A DNA stretch of 64,000 nucleotides from Bryobacterales bacterium (GTDB lineage: Bacteria; Acidobacteriota; Terriglobia; Bryobacterales; UBA6623), in NCBI GenBank assembly GCA_022826925.1, contig JAJDTX010000150.1:1-64000 (forward strand), given 5' to 3'. Made by a program: the position numbers and the translations under genes. Of this stretch, positions 55,608 through 64,000 are shown one piece after another. Below the pieces are notes generated by a model. The model did not search any database, was not told where the DNA came from, and saw only the letters and a program-made list of their open reading frames with translations. How positions within the stretch are numbered: the first letter of the stretch is position 1; each line of letters starts with the position of its first letter.

Positions 55608-56951
55608 ATGCACGAGCAACAAACTACTCCAGGCCAGGCTCCCCGCTCCGATTCTCCGCAGGCGGACCGCTTGAACGTGTCTCGGCGCAGCCTGCTGGCA
55701 GGCCTGCCGGCTGTCGCGCTGCGGGCGCAGCAGCGGCAGCCAAACTTCCTGGTAGTTGTCGCTGACGACCACGGCTGGAACGATCTCGGCTGTTACGGGC
55801 ACCCGGTTGCGCGCACGCCACACTTGGATCGAATGGCAGCTGACGGCGTGCGCTTCACGCACTGCTACACCACCGCGCCGCTGTGCAGTCCAGGGCGTGG
55901 GGCGGTGATGACCGGCCTGTACCCGCACGTCTCGGGAGTCACGCGGCTGGTGCAGGGCGAGGACGCGCCCCGCCTGTCCCTGCGCCCGGACCTGTGGACC
56001 TTTGCCAAGGGGCTCGAGGAAATGGGATACGTGAACGCCGCGGCGCGCAAGTGGCATCTGTCAACGGCTGGCGCGCTGCCGCACGGCTTCCATCACGAAT
56101 TTCCTTCCAGACAGACCTATCTGGAGCAAGCGGAAGCCTTCTTGGAGCAGCGCCATGACCGTCCATTCTGCCTGTACTTCTGCCCGAACCACACCCACCG
56201 TCCCTTTCGCAGCCATAGCGGATTCGAGTATTCGCCCGACGATGTCGCGCACTGCCTGCCACCTTACCTGAGGGACACGCCCCAGGTGCGCGAGCACTAC
56301 GCGTGGTACCTGTCGGAGACCAGCAAGATGGACGACGAGATCGGACGGCTGATCGCCGCCTTGGAGCGGACCGGGGAGTTGGATCGGACCGTGGTGGCGT
56401 ACCTGACCGATCACGGGCCGTCGCTGCACAGGGCCAAGTTCTCGCTGTACGACTGGGGTACCCACTCCAGCCTCATCATGCGCGGCCCCGGCGTCGCTGG
56501 CAGCGGCAGAGTCGACACCGGGCTGGCGTCCACCATCGATGTTGGCCCGACGCTGCTGGGCCTGGCGGGCGGCGCAGCGCCGAGTTCGTGCCAAGGTATG
56601 GATCTCGGCCCGCGCCTTGCAGAGCGGGATCGGAAGGCCCGGAGCCTTGTCTTCTCCGAGCATCACGAGAACAACCACCTCACGGCGGTGCGCGGAGAAC
56701 GCTTCAAACTGATCCGCAATCACACCAAGGACGAGCCGCTCGTGTCGGCGCGAAATGTCCGCAACTGGCAGGGCATGGGCGCGGACACGCTCCGCCAGCC
56801 CTACCCGCTGCCGCGGCCGGACCGCGAGTTGTTCGATCTGGCCGCCGACCCGCTGGAGAGCCGCAATCTCGCGGACGACCCCGCCTACCGCGATCAGCTG
56901 GCGAAATTGGAGGGCGAACTAGACCGGTGGTCTGCCCTGCCCCTGCAGTGA
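55608..56951 (+). CDS. Tat-exported sulfatase
   Basis: 447 residues with a Tat leader (VSRRSLLAGLPAVALRA) and the sulfatase fold: NFLVVVADDHGWNDLGCYGH (metal Asp pair 53-54), formylglycine motif CSPGR at 93-97 (APLCSPGRGAVMTGL), and YLTDHGPSLHRA carrying the later metal Asp/His. It needs formylglycine maturation, but Tat export means the folded cytosolic protein is modified before transport. No clear ribosome site. Second sulfatase of the window; substrate unknown. Confidence 0.88.
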   Translation: MHEQQTTPGQAPRSDSPQADRLNVSRRSLLAGLPAVALRAQQRQPNFLVVVADDHGWNDLGCYGHPVARTPHLDRMAADGVRFTHCYTTAPLCSPGRGAVMTGLYPHVSGVTRLVQGEDAPRLSLRPDLWTFAKGLEEMGYVNAAARKWHLSTAGALPHGFHHEFPSRQTYLEQAEAFLEQRHDRPFCLYFCPNHTHRPFRSHSGFEYSPDDVAHCLPPYLRDTPQVREHYAWYLSETSKMDDEIGRLIAALERTGELDRTVVAYLTDHGPSLHRAKFSLYDWGTHSSLIMRGPGVAGSGRVDTGLASTIDVGPTLLGLAGGAAPSSCQGMDLGPRLAERDRKARSLVFSEHHENNHLTAVRGERFKLIRNHTKDEPLVSARNVRNWQGMGADTLRQPYPLPRPDRELFDLAADPLESRNLADDPAYRDQLAKLEGELDRWSALPLQ

Positions 56952-56999
56952 CCTGCGCTGCGGGCGGCAATGGTTCGGCACACAGCGCTGGCCGGGACT

Positions 57000-57824
57000 C
57001 TACGAACCGCTGGCGGATTCGCTGAGGTAGGTTGCGATGTCGGCGATCTCGTCGGTCGTGTACACCGAGTCAAGGTCGGCAGGCATCGACGAGCGCGCCC
57101 GAGTCTGCTGTCGCTTGACGTCCGCCTTGGCGAACGAGCGCAGGGGCGGCGGCACCGATGCCGCATCGAAAACGCGGATGCGCGTCTCGGTCTCCTCCGC
57201 CAGAACGCCTACCAGCGTCTCGCCGCTGAGCAGCTCAACTTGAACTTGCTCGAAGCCGAAGGCGATGCGCCCACCCGGCTCCAGCACATCAAGTTCCAAC
57301 TCCTGCGGCGTCTTTCCCTTCGCTGCGATCTTTAGGTTGGGTCCGATCGGAGTGCCCAATCCGTCGAGTTGGTGACAAACGCTGCAGCGGCGTTCGCGGG
57401 TCAGGTCAAAGAAGAGTTCCTTTCCGCGCAACGCTCCTGCCGACAGTTCCGGCGACTCGGGGGAGTCGAACGCTACCCCAAGCTCAACGATGGCGGCCGC
57501 GCCTGTCGGCGGTTCGCTGGACAGGCTCATCACATACGCGGTGACCGCCCAGACGGCCTCCGCGGTGAGCACGTCCTCCCAGCCCGGCATGCTGGTACCG
57601 GGCAAGCCCTCCGCGGTGATGCGAAACAGCTCGCTGGGATCCCACACACGGTCGCGCAATGCGGGCCCACGCGCCGACCGGCCCTCCGAGCCGTGGCAAT
57701 AGCCCACGGCGCAGCTCTTGGCGAACTGTGCGGAGCCCTCTGCGATCAGGCTGTCGGAAGCCAAGTCGACTGTATCCGCCGCTTGCAACCCAACGACACA
57801 CAGCAGTGCGACAGCTAGCCTCAT
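57000..57824 (-). CDS. Exported diheme cytochrome c with Pirellula-type heme domain
   Basis: 274 residues. After a signal peptide, a first heme site with four residues between the cysteines (Cys38-AVGY-Cys43-His44, CX4CH instead of CX2CH) followed by GTSMPGW (axial Met); then a second domain with the normal CSVCH and the layout of the 'Pirellula/Verrucomicrobium-type' putative heme-binding family (GTPIGPNLKIAAKG, GRIAFGFEQVQVELLSGETL, SSMPADLDSVYTTDEIADIA). Likely a periplasmic electron carrier. It ends 48 nt from the sulfatase end. Confidence 0.82.
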   Translation of the reverse strand: MRLAVALLCVVGLQAADTVDLASDSLIAEGSAQFAKSCAVGYCHGSEGRSARGPALRDRVWDPSELFRITAEGLPGTSMPGWEDVLTAEAVWAVTAYVMSLSSEPPTGAAAIVELGVAFDSPESPELSAGALRGKELFFDLTRERRCSVCHQLDGLGTPIGPNLKIAAKGKTPQELELDVLEPGGRIAFGFEQVQVELLSGETLVGVLAEETETRIRVFDAASVPPPLRSFAKADVKRQQTRARSSMPADLDSVYTTDEIADIATYLSESASGS

Positions 57825-58033
57825 CAGCGCTTCCCCTCAGGGCGAGACTTCCAGGTCATGCCTGCGCGCGATTCATAACGGGCAGCTCGCTGCCCGTGCG
57901 CCGACCATGTCTCGCTAGGTATACCCCATTCTTGCAGTTGCACCGCCTAGCGGACGAAAACTCGCTCTAAGCAGGTGGCCGTTGAGTGCGGGAAGGCCAA
58001 CGCCGCCAGATGCCGAATCGAGGAAGCGCCGAC

Positions 58034-58267
58034 TTACTGAATCCGACTCCGCCCCACAAGGCGGAGCGCTGAGGAGACGAGCGCGCCGCCGAGAAAGCCC
58101 GCAATCGCCAGTACCGGAGGCCAGACATCGAAGAGCGACGCCAGAGGCAGACCTCCGGGCGACATGTCGTTCAGCAGTTCTACAAGCGCTCCGGCGAGCG
58201 CGCCTAGAACCGCCCAAGTCAAGGCCATCCGGACCGTGCCGCGTAAGTGCCTGTGCCACTTCTTCAT
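58034..58267 (-). CDS. Small membrane protein
   Basis: 77 residues with a GGGAGG ribosome site. Two hydrophobic segments (MALTWAVLGALAGALVELLN, about 14-33, and VLAIAGFLGGALVSSALRLV, about 52-71). The start MKKWHRHLRGTVRMALTWA is typical of a common family of small to medium membrane proteins in Acidobacteria and Gemmatimonadota, of which this may be a short member. Function unknown. The 58268-58467 gap to the next gene holds nothing clear. Confidence 0.6.
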   Translation of the reverse strand: MKKWHRHLRGTVRMALTWAVLGALAGALVELLNDMSPGGLPLASLFDVWPPVLAIAGFLGGALVSSALRLVGRSRIQ

Positions 58268-58467
58268 AACCGCCTCCCTACGATTCCGTTCGGCAGGTTC
58301 TCCTCCGTGGGGTTACTCGAGCCCGGTCGCGATGGCAATGCCGAAACTCGACCGCGAACGCCATTCCCGCGAGAGCGCGCAACCAAAGGTCGCGATCAGA
58401 CTCACTTGCTGCTGGGAACGGCCAACGTGCTTGCATCAACACCGAATAGTCCCTGACTGTCGCCGCC

Positions 58468-59853
58468 TCACACAAAGCCGAACAGCGGAGGAAAGGCAAC
58501 GACGACGAAGGCCGCCCACACGGCGTATACCGGCAAATAGGCTGTTTGCCAGCGCTCAAGAGCGGAGAACGGGCCACGGCCCGCAAGGAACCGCGCGTAC
58601 AGCCAGGCCGACCACGATAGGTTAACTAGCAGAACCAAGTTTTCGCCTAGGGCCGCCGCCCGATTCGGACTCAGACCGAACTCGGAGATCCGCCCAGCTA
58701 TGGCGGAAAGCGCGACGGCATCGACTACCAGAGCGCAGGCGACAAGCAAGAGCTGAAGTGCGTCAAATGCACCCGGAGGGGCCTGCATGTCACGCGCCGA
58801 AATCGCATAGAGCAGCAGGCCGAGAACGACCGCCAAGAGCAGGTCGAAGCCGATCAGCACCTCTCGTTCCATGTCGATGCCGCTCCCGGTCCACGCCATC
58901 GTTACTAGCAAGGCGAGCAGGGCCGCCGCGAACAGCGGCGTGAACAGGCGCGTCAGAACGGGCGCCATGTTCTCGACGACGCTCTGCTTTGCTTCTACGA
59001 GCCACGCCCCGACGATGACAGCCCCCATGGCCCCGCACGGGAGCATCCACTGCTGCGCGAACCACTCCACGTCTGCACCGATGGCGGCGAAGCTGACTGC
59101 GGTGAATCCCGTGAGGACACCGCCGCCCAAGGCCATGAGCACGTAGTAGATGAACAGCTCTCCGGAGAAGCGGACAAAGTCCATTCGGCGGCTTCCGTCG
59201 AACCAGCGTCCACCTGAGTAAGCGATGCCTACGGCGAGCCACAGGGCAATCGGCAGGTGCAGCGCGGCGAGCGTTTGCGTGTGGCCTCCCGCGGTGAATG
59301 GGAGGGCGTTGATGGCGACCGCGGCCGTGGCGAATATCAGTGCCAGTCGGACGCACCCAACCCGGTCGAGCCGACGCTTCCATGCAAAGTAGCCGGCCAA
59401 GAACGGGAGCACGAAGAAGCTGACGTTGGGAAAGTAGAACGTACCGGAATCAAAGAAGCCGTCTCCCGACCCTATCTGCGGATAGCCGAACAACTCGGGC
59501 AGTTTGATGGCCGCGGCTGCGGCCGCGGCCAGAGCGATCACGACGGTGCCCTCGCGCAGAGGGCTCCCGCTTGCCTTGCCGTCCGCGTCCTTGGCCATCA
59601 CGAGCTGTTTCCACAGCCGCTCGGAGTGCTCGCGCGCAAACTCGCGCGAGACAGCGTCGAGGTCGCCCAGCCGCTTGACGGCGACTAGGAACGCCTCGTC
59701 GGCGGCGAGGCCTGCAGCGCGCAGGTCGGTGACCAGATCGCGCAGGTGGCCTTCGAGCTCCTCCACATCCGCATCGCGGATGGCCGGGCGCCGTCGCAGC
59801 CAGCTCCGCCACTGGGTGATCTGCGCTTCGAGCGCGTCGTCGTGGGTCAACAT
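58468..59853 (-). CDS. Membrane protein with permease prefix domain
   Basis: 461 residues. The N-terminal 75 residues (QITQWRSWLRRRPAIRDADV, EELEGHLRDLVTDLRAAGL) are the 'permease prefix domain 1' that in Acidobacteria precedes ABC permeases (ADOP). The rest has about nine to ten membrane helices but no MacB-type permease domain, so it is a stand-alone prefix-plus-membrane protein. It overlaps the PadR gene by 7 nt and is presumably controlled by it, a pairing seen repeatedly in Acidobacteria. Confidence 0.75.
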   Translation of the reverse strand: MLTHDDALEAQITQWRSWLRRRPAIRDADVEELEGHLRDLVTDLRAAGLAADEAFLVAVKRLGDLDAVSREFAREHSERLWKQLVMAKDADGKASGSPLREGTVVIALAAAAAAAIKLPELFGYPQIGSGDGFFDSGTFYFPNVSFFVLPFLAGYFAWKRRLDRVGCVRLALIFATAAVAINALPFTAGGHTQTLAALHLPIALWLAVGIAYSGGRWFDGSRRMDFVRFSGELFIYYVLMALGGGVLTGFTAVSFAAIGADVEWFAQQWMLPCGAMGAVIVGAWLVEAKQSVVENMAPVLTRLFTPLFAAALLALLVTMAWTGSGIDMEREVLIGFDLLLAVVLGLLLYAISARDMQAPPGAFDALQLLLVACALVVDAVALSAIAGRISEFGLSPNRAAALGENLVLLVNLSWSAWLYARFLAGRGPFSALERWQTAYLPVYAVWAAFVVVAFPPLFGFV

Positions 59854-60233
59854 GCCGCCTCAGCTCTCCGATGCGGGAGCGGCGGCCATTCGACGGGGAG
59901 CGACGAAGCCGCCATCCAGATCTCGCGGAGCGTGGCGTCTACTACCTGCCACTGCCGCCTCTGTGCCTCCAGGTGCGCTTGGCCCGCCTTGGTGATGCGG
60001 TAGTAGCGCCGCCGCCGTCCGCTCTCCGATTTCGCCCAGCGGGCTTCGACGTATCCGAGCCGCTCGAGACGATGGAGCACCGGATAGAGCATTCCGTCAG
60101 TCCACCGAAGATGTCCGCCCGACAGCTCGCCGACTCGCTTGATGATCGCGTAGCCGTAGCTGTCGCCGTCCGCCAGAATCGCCAATACGAGCGGCGCTGC
60201 CGAAGCGGCCACTAGATCCTTGCTGATGTCCAT
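59847..60233 (-). CDS. PadR-family transcriptional regulator
   Basis: 128 residues. The winged helix (LVLAILADGDSYGYAIIKRV, about 16-35; WTDGMLYPVLHRLERLGYVE, about 45-64) and the wing GRRRRYYRITKAGQAHLEAQ are the PadR hallmark. PadR regulators repress a neighbouring membrane gene and are released by small molecules; here the membrane protein starts inside its end (7-nt overlap). ATG 60233 is used. Confidence 0.9.
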   Translation of the reverse strand: MDISKDLVAASAAPLVLAILADGDSYGYAIIKRVGELSGGHLRWTDGMLYPVLHRLERLGYVEARWAKSESGRRRRYYRITKAGQAHLEAQRRQWQVVDATLREIWMAASSLPVEWPPLPHRRAEAAC

Positions 60234-60617
60234 TTTCGCTCCCGCCCTCGGCCTCCAAGCAACCCCATCTAATACATAGCATAACAATGCATGGAAGTGC
60301 AATGTAATGAAGCCCGCCGAGCAATGCGTGGCTGAGTCTGACCGACCGCGCCTCTCCGGCCCGACGGACCAAGGTGACGTAGAGCCTACCTCCTGAGAGC
60401 CATCCTCGCCGTGCGAGGCGCGATGCTGCGAGCACGAGTAACACTCGGGAATCTGGGCGATCTCAGTCCGGGACGTGAGAATGGCGAACCGGAACGCGTC
60501 ACGGGCGCACCGAGATTACCTGCTCGCGTTCTCGGCCAAGCCAGCCCGCTCAGTCGACCCTCTCGCGGATACACACAAGCTGGGCCGACCACGTACGGGC
60601 CGGAGGCGCGCCCGAAT
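60234..60617. other. Intergenic interval upstream of padR
   Basis: 384 nt between padR (start at 60233) and the OMP-barrel stop at 60618. The part next to padR is AT-richer (around 60275-60310) with TTGCAC on the minus strand as a possible -35 and ATGCAT-like palindromic bits, suitable for a PadR operator, but no clear promoter can be fixed. No gene is seen. Confidence 0.45.
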
Positions 60618-61511
60618 TCAGAACCAGTACTTAAAGCTGAGGCTCAAGCCCCAAAACCTGGTGTCCTGAGTCGTCATCTGGTACAGGATCGTCTCGCCGC
60701 GGCCAACGCTCGATTCATGGCTGCGAAGCTGATTCCAAGGCGTCGGCTCGCTCACGAACTCACCGAGGTCCGCCCAGCGGAACTTCATGCCCAGCGTGAC
60801 CGTTTCACGGAGTCGATAATCCACGCCGGCCAGCAGTTGGTAGCCCACCGTGACATCCGTCAGCCGGGCGTCGCCGATCGTTGTCGTGCCGGCAACCTTG
60901 GCACGCAGAGCGGGGTCCACGAAGGTCGCGATCCGCTCCGGATCGTCGTTACGCTTCCAAATGGTGCCGTAGTCGAGCGCTGCCCGTCCCAGACCAATGC
61001 CAGCGCCTACGTACGGGATCCAAGCAGACGAGGACCCGAAGTCGTAGTACACGTTTGCAAAGAGGTTGTGCGACCGCAGGTCATCGACGGCGCCGACCGC
61101 CAGCTCGATTTCCTGCTCGCGTTTGTCCAGCGTGACGTCGTCGAAGATGCCCAAGTCCGTTTGGGCGTTATAGGCCGTGATCCGGTGGAAGTACTCTCCT
61201 TCGAGTCTGATAGCTCCCCAGTCGTAGCCGAGCGCTGTCCCTGCCCCGAATCCCGCGGCACCATTGAAGTCGTTCGTCCACGAGGTACGCGGAGGAGCAG
61301 TGTCGCACTCGCTGCCGGTCTCCAAGCCAAGCGGATTGATGATCAGGTCGCACTTGGTGCTCCAGTCATTGTCGGACCCTTCTACCCTTAGCTGCGGGGC
61401 CATGGTGGCTCCCATGTCCATCTGGAGGTACACCCCGGTCTGCGCCGCAGATTCACTGGCATACGCTGTCAGGATCATCACAACCGCCAAGGCAAACAGT
61501 CGTCCCCGCAT
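60618..61511 (-). CDS. Small outer-membrane beta-barrel protein (OMP_b-brl type)
   Basis: 297 residues with a signal peptide (LFALAVVMILTAYASESAAQ) and alternating beta strands: LGYDWGAIRLEGEYFHR, LFANVYYDFGSSSAWIPYVG then GAGIGLGRAALDYG, and the C-terminal RFWGLSLSFKYWF ending in Phe. This fits the opacity/P44-Msp2 barrel family. It has two Cys in an extracellular-type loop (TKCDLI and SECDT) that may form a disulfide. No enzymatic motif. Confidence 0.8.
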   Translation of the reverse strand: MRGRLFALAVVMILTAYASESAAQTGVYLQMDMGATMAPQLRVEGSDNDWSTKCDLIINPLGLETGSECDTAPPRTSWTNDFNGAAGFGAGTALGYDWGAIRLEGEYFHRITAYNAQTDLGIFDDVTLDKREQEIELAVGAVDDLRSHNLFANVYYDFGSSSAWIPYVGAGIGLGRAALDYGTIWKRNDDPERIATFVDPALRAKVAGTTTIGDARLTDVTVGYQLLAGVDYRLRETVTLGMKFRWADLGEFVSEPTPWNQLRSHESSVGRGETILYQMTTQDTRFWGLSLSFKYWF

Positions 61512-61970
61512 CGCCGCGTTCGCGCATGGCCTATCGATCCGGCCAGCGGCGGATTCGCCTTCATCGGCTCCCCTCCGCGGGACCTGAACCACGATGCAGC
61601 TGCGGAACTCGGGAGTGGAGCAAGCGACGTGCTGGCGGCGGCGGGCTGGTTGGCGGATGCGATAGGGACCCATCTATGTCACTCGGCGATCAATCGCTGA
61701 CGATTGTAAAGAACATTATATGCGATGGGGGCTATACGTGCCCGATAGTTCAACTTCTGTTAGCTTGGTGTTTGATCATAGCGGCTGCCAAAGCTCAGCC
61801 CACGCCTTGGTGCGAAGCCGAGGGAATCAGTTCCAGTGGTATCACCTCAGGGCGCGACGTCAAGCGTGGCACGTGCAAATTCGTTCCTTAGATCGCAAGG
61901 TCGGGCCTGACGGCTTCGAGGATTGGTACTCAACCGGGCGCAGGCCAGTGACTAGGATCACTTCGTAACG
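61512..61970. other. Intergenic interval before the NCS2 permease gene
   Basis: 459 nt with no supportable gene. Short plus-strand frames run through it in two phases, but none has a ribosome site or recognisable domain. TAGGAT (61953-61958) lies 12 nt before ATG 61971 and may be the -10 of the permease. Confidence 0.5.
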
Positions 61971-63722
61971 ATGGAATCCACAGCCAACAACGTTCAGGAC
62001 GTCCGCTACGAACCGGACGAGAGGCCGCCGCTCCCCGTCTCTGTCGGGCTCGGGTTGCAGTACGTGGCGATCACTGCGGCCAGTATCGTGTTGACGCCGG
62101 CACTGCTGGTCGGAGCCGTCGGCGGTAGCGACGACTATCTCAGTTGGGTCGTGTTCTCGGCCCTCGTTGTGAGTGGAGTGACCACGGTGATTCAGGTCGT
62201 CCGCGTCGGACGCCTGGGCTCCGGATACATCCTGCTGATGGGCAGCAGCAGCGCTTTCCTCGGTGTCTGCGTTCCTGCACTCGAGCAGGGCGGCGGCGAA
62301 CTCCTTGCGAGCCTTATCGTCATCTCGTCGCTTTGCCAGTTCGTTCTGGCGGCCAAGCTCTCCCTGTTCCGGAAAATCTTCACGCCGACTGTGGCGGGCA
62401 CAGTGCTAATGCTGATCCCCGTGACGCTGGCCCCGATCATCGTGCGCAGGCTAACCGACGTGCCGGCTGAGGCTGCGTCGGCCGCCGCGCCGGTCACAGC
62501 CGGGGTGACTCTGGCAGTGATAGTCGCCATCTCGATGCGTGCCAGCGGAGCCTTTCGGCTCTGGGCCGCGGCGGCGGGGTTGGTCGCGGGCAGCCTAGTG
62601 GGCGGGGTGTCCTTCGGAATCTACGACAGCAAGCGCGTCTTGGAAGCGGCGTGGGTAGGGCTGCCGGCGCTTGCGTGGCCCGGCATCGACCTCAGCCTCG
62701 GTCCCGACTTCTGGGCCTTGCTACCCGCATTCGTCATCGTGACGCTCGTCGGCGCGCTGGACACGATCGGGGACGGGATCGCCATCCAGCGGATCTCCTG
62801 GCGAAAGCCGCGCGCCATCGACTTCCAGTCCATTCAGGGCGCGCTTGCCGCCGACGGCCTGGGCAACCTGTTGTCCGGGTTGCTAGGTACAGTGCCGAAC
62901 ACGACTTACGCGAGCAGTATCGCGGTCGCCGACCTCACTCGGGTGGCGGCGCGTGTCGTCGGCGTGTGTGCTGGGGTGATGTACGCAGGGCTGGCGTTTC
63001 TCCCAAAGCTTGTCGCCATCATCATCGCGATTCCCGGTCCGGTAGTCGCAGCGTACTTCATCGTATTGATGGCGTTTCTCTTCATCCTCGGCGTCCGGAT
63101 CCTTGTTCACGACGGTCTCGACTATCGCAAGGGCTTCGCCGTGGGCCTCGGATTCTGGCTGGGGCTCGCCTTTCAGATGGACTGGATATTCCCTGAGTAC
63201 TTCCAAGGCGCGTGGAGCGAGCTACTCGGGAACGGGATGACGGTCGGCGGTCTGACGGTGATCATCCTGATGCAATTCGTGGAGCTGACAGGGCCTCGGC
63301 CCCGGCGCCTGAAGACAGAACTGACGTTCGAGAATTTCACGGAGGTCGACGACTTCCTGTCCGACTTCGCCGCACGCGGGAAGCGTACCCCGGAGATGAC
63401 AGACCGGATCCGGGGCGTCGGCGAAGAGATGCTGGTCACCCTGTCCCGGCCACAGGCAGACGACGGGCCGAAGGCAGGGCGACATCTGCTGGTGGTGGCG
63501 CGCAACGACGGCGATGCGGTCAATCTCGAGTTCGCGGCGGCAACAGACGACACCAACCTGGAGGATCGATTGGCTCTACTCGGCGAACGCGTTGCCGGTC
63601 CGCCGGTCGAGGAGGAGATCTCCCTGCGCCTGCTGCGGCACTACGCTTCGTCCGTGCGCCACCAGCAGTTCCACGATACGGACGTGATCACGGTGCGGGT
63701 GGGTCCGGCCGCCTCTCTGTGA
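61971..63722 (+). CDS. NCS2-family (xanthine/uracil) permease with extra cytosolic domain
   Basis: 583 residues. Residues about 20-440 form a 12-14 helix NCS2 transporter: LQYVAITAASIVLTPALLVG at the start, GSSSAFLGVCVPALEQGGGE, LDTIGDGIAIQRISWRKP and the characteristic GLLGTVPNTTYASSIAVADL. After the membrane part, about 140 residues (EVDDFLSDFAARGKRTPEMT, IRGVGEEMLVTLSRPQ, GRHLLVVARNDGDAVNLEF) look like a cytosolic HATPase/RsbW-type or regulatory domain; standard NCS2 proteins stop soon after the last helix. Substrate probably a nucleobase. The next gene starts within 3 nt or 60 nt. Confidence 0.82.
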   Translation: MESTANNVQDVRYEPDERPPLPVSVGLGLQYVAITAASIVLTPALLVGAVGGSDDYLSWVVFSALVVSGVTTVIQVVRVGRLGSGYILLMGSSSAFLGVCVPALEQGGGELLASLIVISSLCQFVLAAKLSLFRKIFTPTVAGTVLMLIPVTLAPIIVRRLTDVPAEAASAAAPVTAGVTLAVIVAISMRASGAFRLWAAAAGLVAGSLVGGVSFGIYDSKRVLEAAWVGLPALAWPGIDLSLGPDFWALLPAFVIVTLVGALDTIGDGIAIQRISWRKPRAIDFQSIQGALAADGLGNLLSGLLGTVPNTTYASSIAVADLTRVAARVVGVCAGVMYAGLAFLPKLVAIIIAIPGPVVAAYFIVLMAFLFILGVRILVHDGLDYRKGFAVGLGFWLGLAFQMDWIFPEYFQGAWSELLGNGMTVGGLTVIILMQFVELTGPRPRRLKTELTFENFTEVDDFLSDFAARGKRTPEMTDRIRGVGEEMLVTLSRPQADDGPKAGRHLLVVARNDGDAVNLEFAAATDDTNLEDRLALLGERVAGPPVEEEISLRLLRHYASSVRHQQFHDTDVITVRVGPAASL

Positions 63723-63781
63723 GCACGACTCGAAGTTCCGGACCGGAGGTGACCGAGGGGAGCGACCTCGGGAGTGGTGCG

Positions 63782-64000
63782 ATGCTGATCGCACTGGGCG
63801 GTCTGCCGGGCGTGGGCAAGTCGACCATCGCGACATCACTGGCCCGGAGGATCGGGGCGGTGCATCTGCGCATCGACACAATCGAGCAGGCGATGCGGAA
63901 CGCGGGCCAGAAGGTGTCGGGGCCAGAGGGTTATCTCGCAGCTCGCAATCTCGCCGAGGAAAACCTGCGCCTCGGCCACACCGTCATCGTCGACTCGGTC
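63782..64000 (+). CDS. P-loop kinase, partial (cut by window end)
   Basis: 73 residues of an open frame: LIALGGLPGVGKSTIATSLA is a Walker A motif, followed by VHLRIDTIEQAMRNAGQKVSG and a second helix-strand with VIVDSV. It resembles AAA-type or APS-kinase/gluconokinase-like kinases. ATG 63782 is preceded by GGGAG at a good distance; a GTG at 63719 overlapping the permease stop is in frame and also possible. No stop is reached before the window ends, so family assignment is limited. Confidence 0.75.
   Translation, partial: MLIALGGLPGVGKSTIATSLARRIGAVHLRIDTIEQAMRNAGQKVSGPEGYLAARNLAEENLRLGHTVIVDSV

Noticed and set aside
61526-61968. Two overlapping small plus-strand frames before the NCS2 gene
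   Set aside because: No ribosome site, no recognisable domain, competing phases; not supportable as genes.

Overview
The window is GC-rich, densely coded chromosomal DNA from a Gram-negative bacterium, most likely an Acidobacteriota member (Solibacteres/Bryobacterales-like). The evidence is the gene mix: Oar-like TonB receptor barrels, a secreted PSD1-type cytochrome (DUF1549/DUF1553) with a DUF1501 partner, Tat-exported Gfo/Idh and TIM-barrel sugar proteins, secreted sulfatases, a PadR plus 'permease prefix domain' pair, and a bacterial microcompartment shell gene. The taxonomic call is inference. I saw no rRNA, tRNA or CRISPR array.

Layout. 0.1-0.8 kb: AbrB-type antitoxin with Doc toxin. 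0.9-4.6 kb: secreted sulfatase, Tat-exported oxidoreductase, HEAT-repeat protein. 4.7-7.2 kb (minus): ECF sigma factor, small membrane protein, polymer-forming/RDD membrane protein. 7.3-13.0 kb: PSD1 cytochrome, DUF1501 protein, GlcF-like Fe-S protein. 13.2-17.0 kb: GluR0-like ligand-gated K+ channel, Tat sugar isomerase, bacterioferritin, TlpA thioredoxin. 17.1-20.5 kb: two tandem 6-pyruvoyl-tetrahydropterin-synthase paralogues, GTP cyclohydrolase I, PQQ dehydrogenase. 20.5-23.0 kb: FmdB, an IS1595 transposase relic, a HipB-like regulator with a palindromic operator, a VirB10-like secreted protein. 23.1-27.5 kb (minus): five-gene sugar-phosphate operon (HAD phosphatase, deoxyhypusine-synthase-like protein, PfkB kinase, GmhA isomerase, EEP hydrolase). 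27.7-36.1 kb: Gfo/Idh, M24 peptidase, LexA, an oversized DNA ligase, lipid kinase, lactonase. 36.2-37.6 kb: decayed vapBC between two copies of a diverged repeat. 37.6-42.1 kb: Tat-exported enolase-superfamily protein, BMC-H shell protein, acylating aldehyde dehydrogenase with targeting helices, DUF3108 protein. 42.1-52.2 kb: two paralogous TonB-receptor barrels around a Slam-like translocon and a TolB/CehA fusion. 52.4-58.3 kb: double esterase, class C beta-lactamase-like hydrolase, sulfatase, diheme cytochrome. 58.5-64.0 kb: PadR/permease-prefix pair, OMP barrel, NCS2 permease with an extra cytosolic domain, and a P-loop kinase cut by the window edge.

How it fits together: much of the content is exported machinery for oxidising, desulfating and importing carbohydrates or other organic matter (sulfatases, Gfo/Idh, PQQ dehydrogenase, lactonase, TonB barrels, cytochromes). 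Core genes (lexA, ligA, folE, bfr) are interspersed, and three toxin-antitoxin-like loci show different degrees of decay. The loci that look least explained by known systems are the sugar-phosphate operon at 23.1-27.5 kb, the Glu/Cys pterin-synthase pair at 17.1-18.6 kb, the minimal microcompartment locus at 39.2-42.1 kb and the Slam/TonB-barrel pair at 42.1-46.4 kb.
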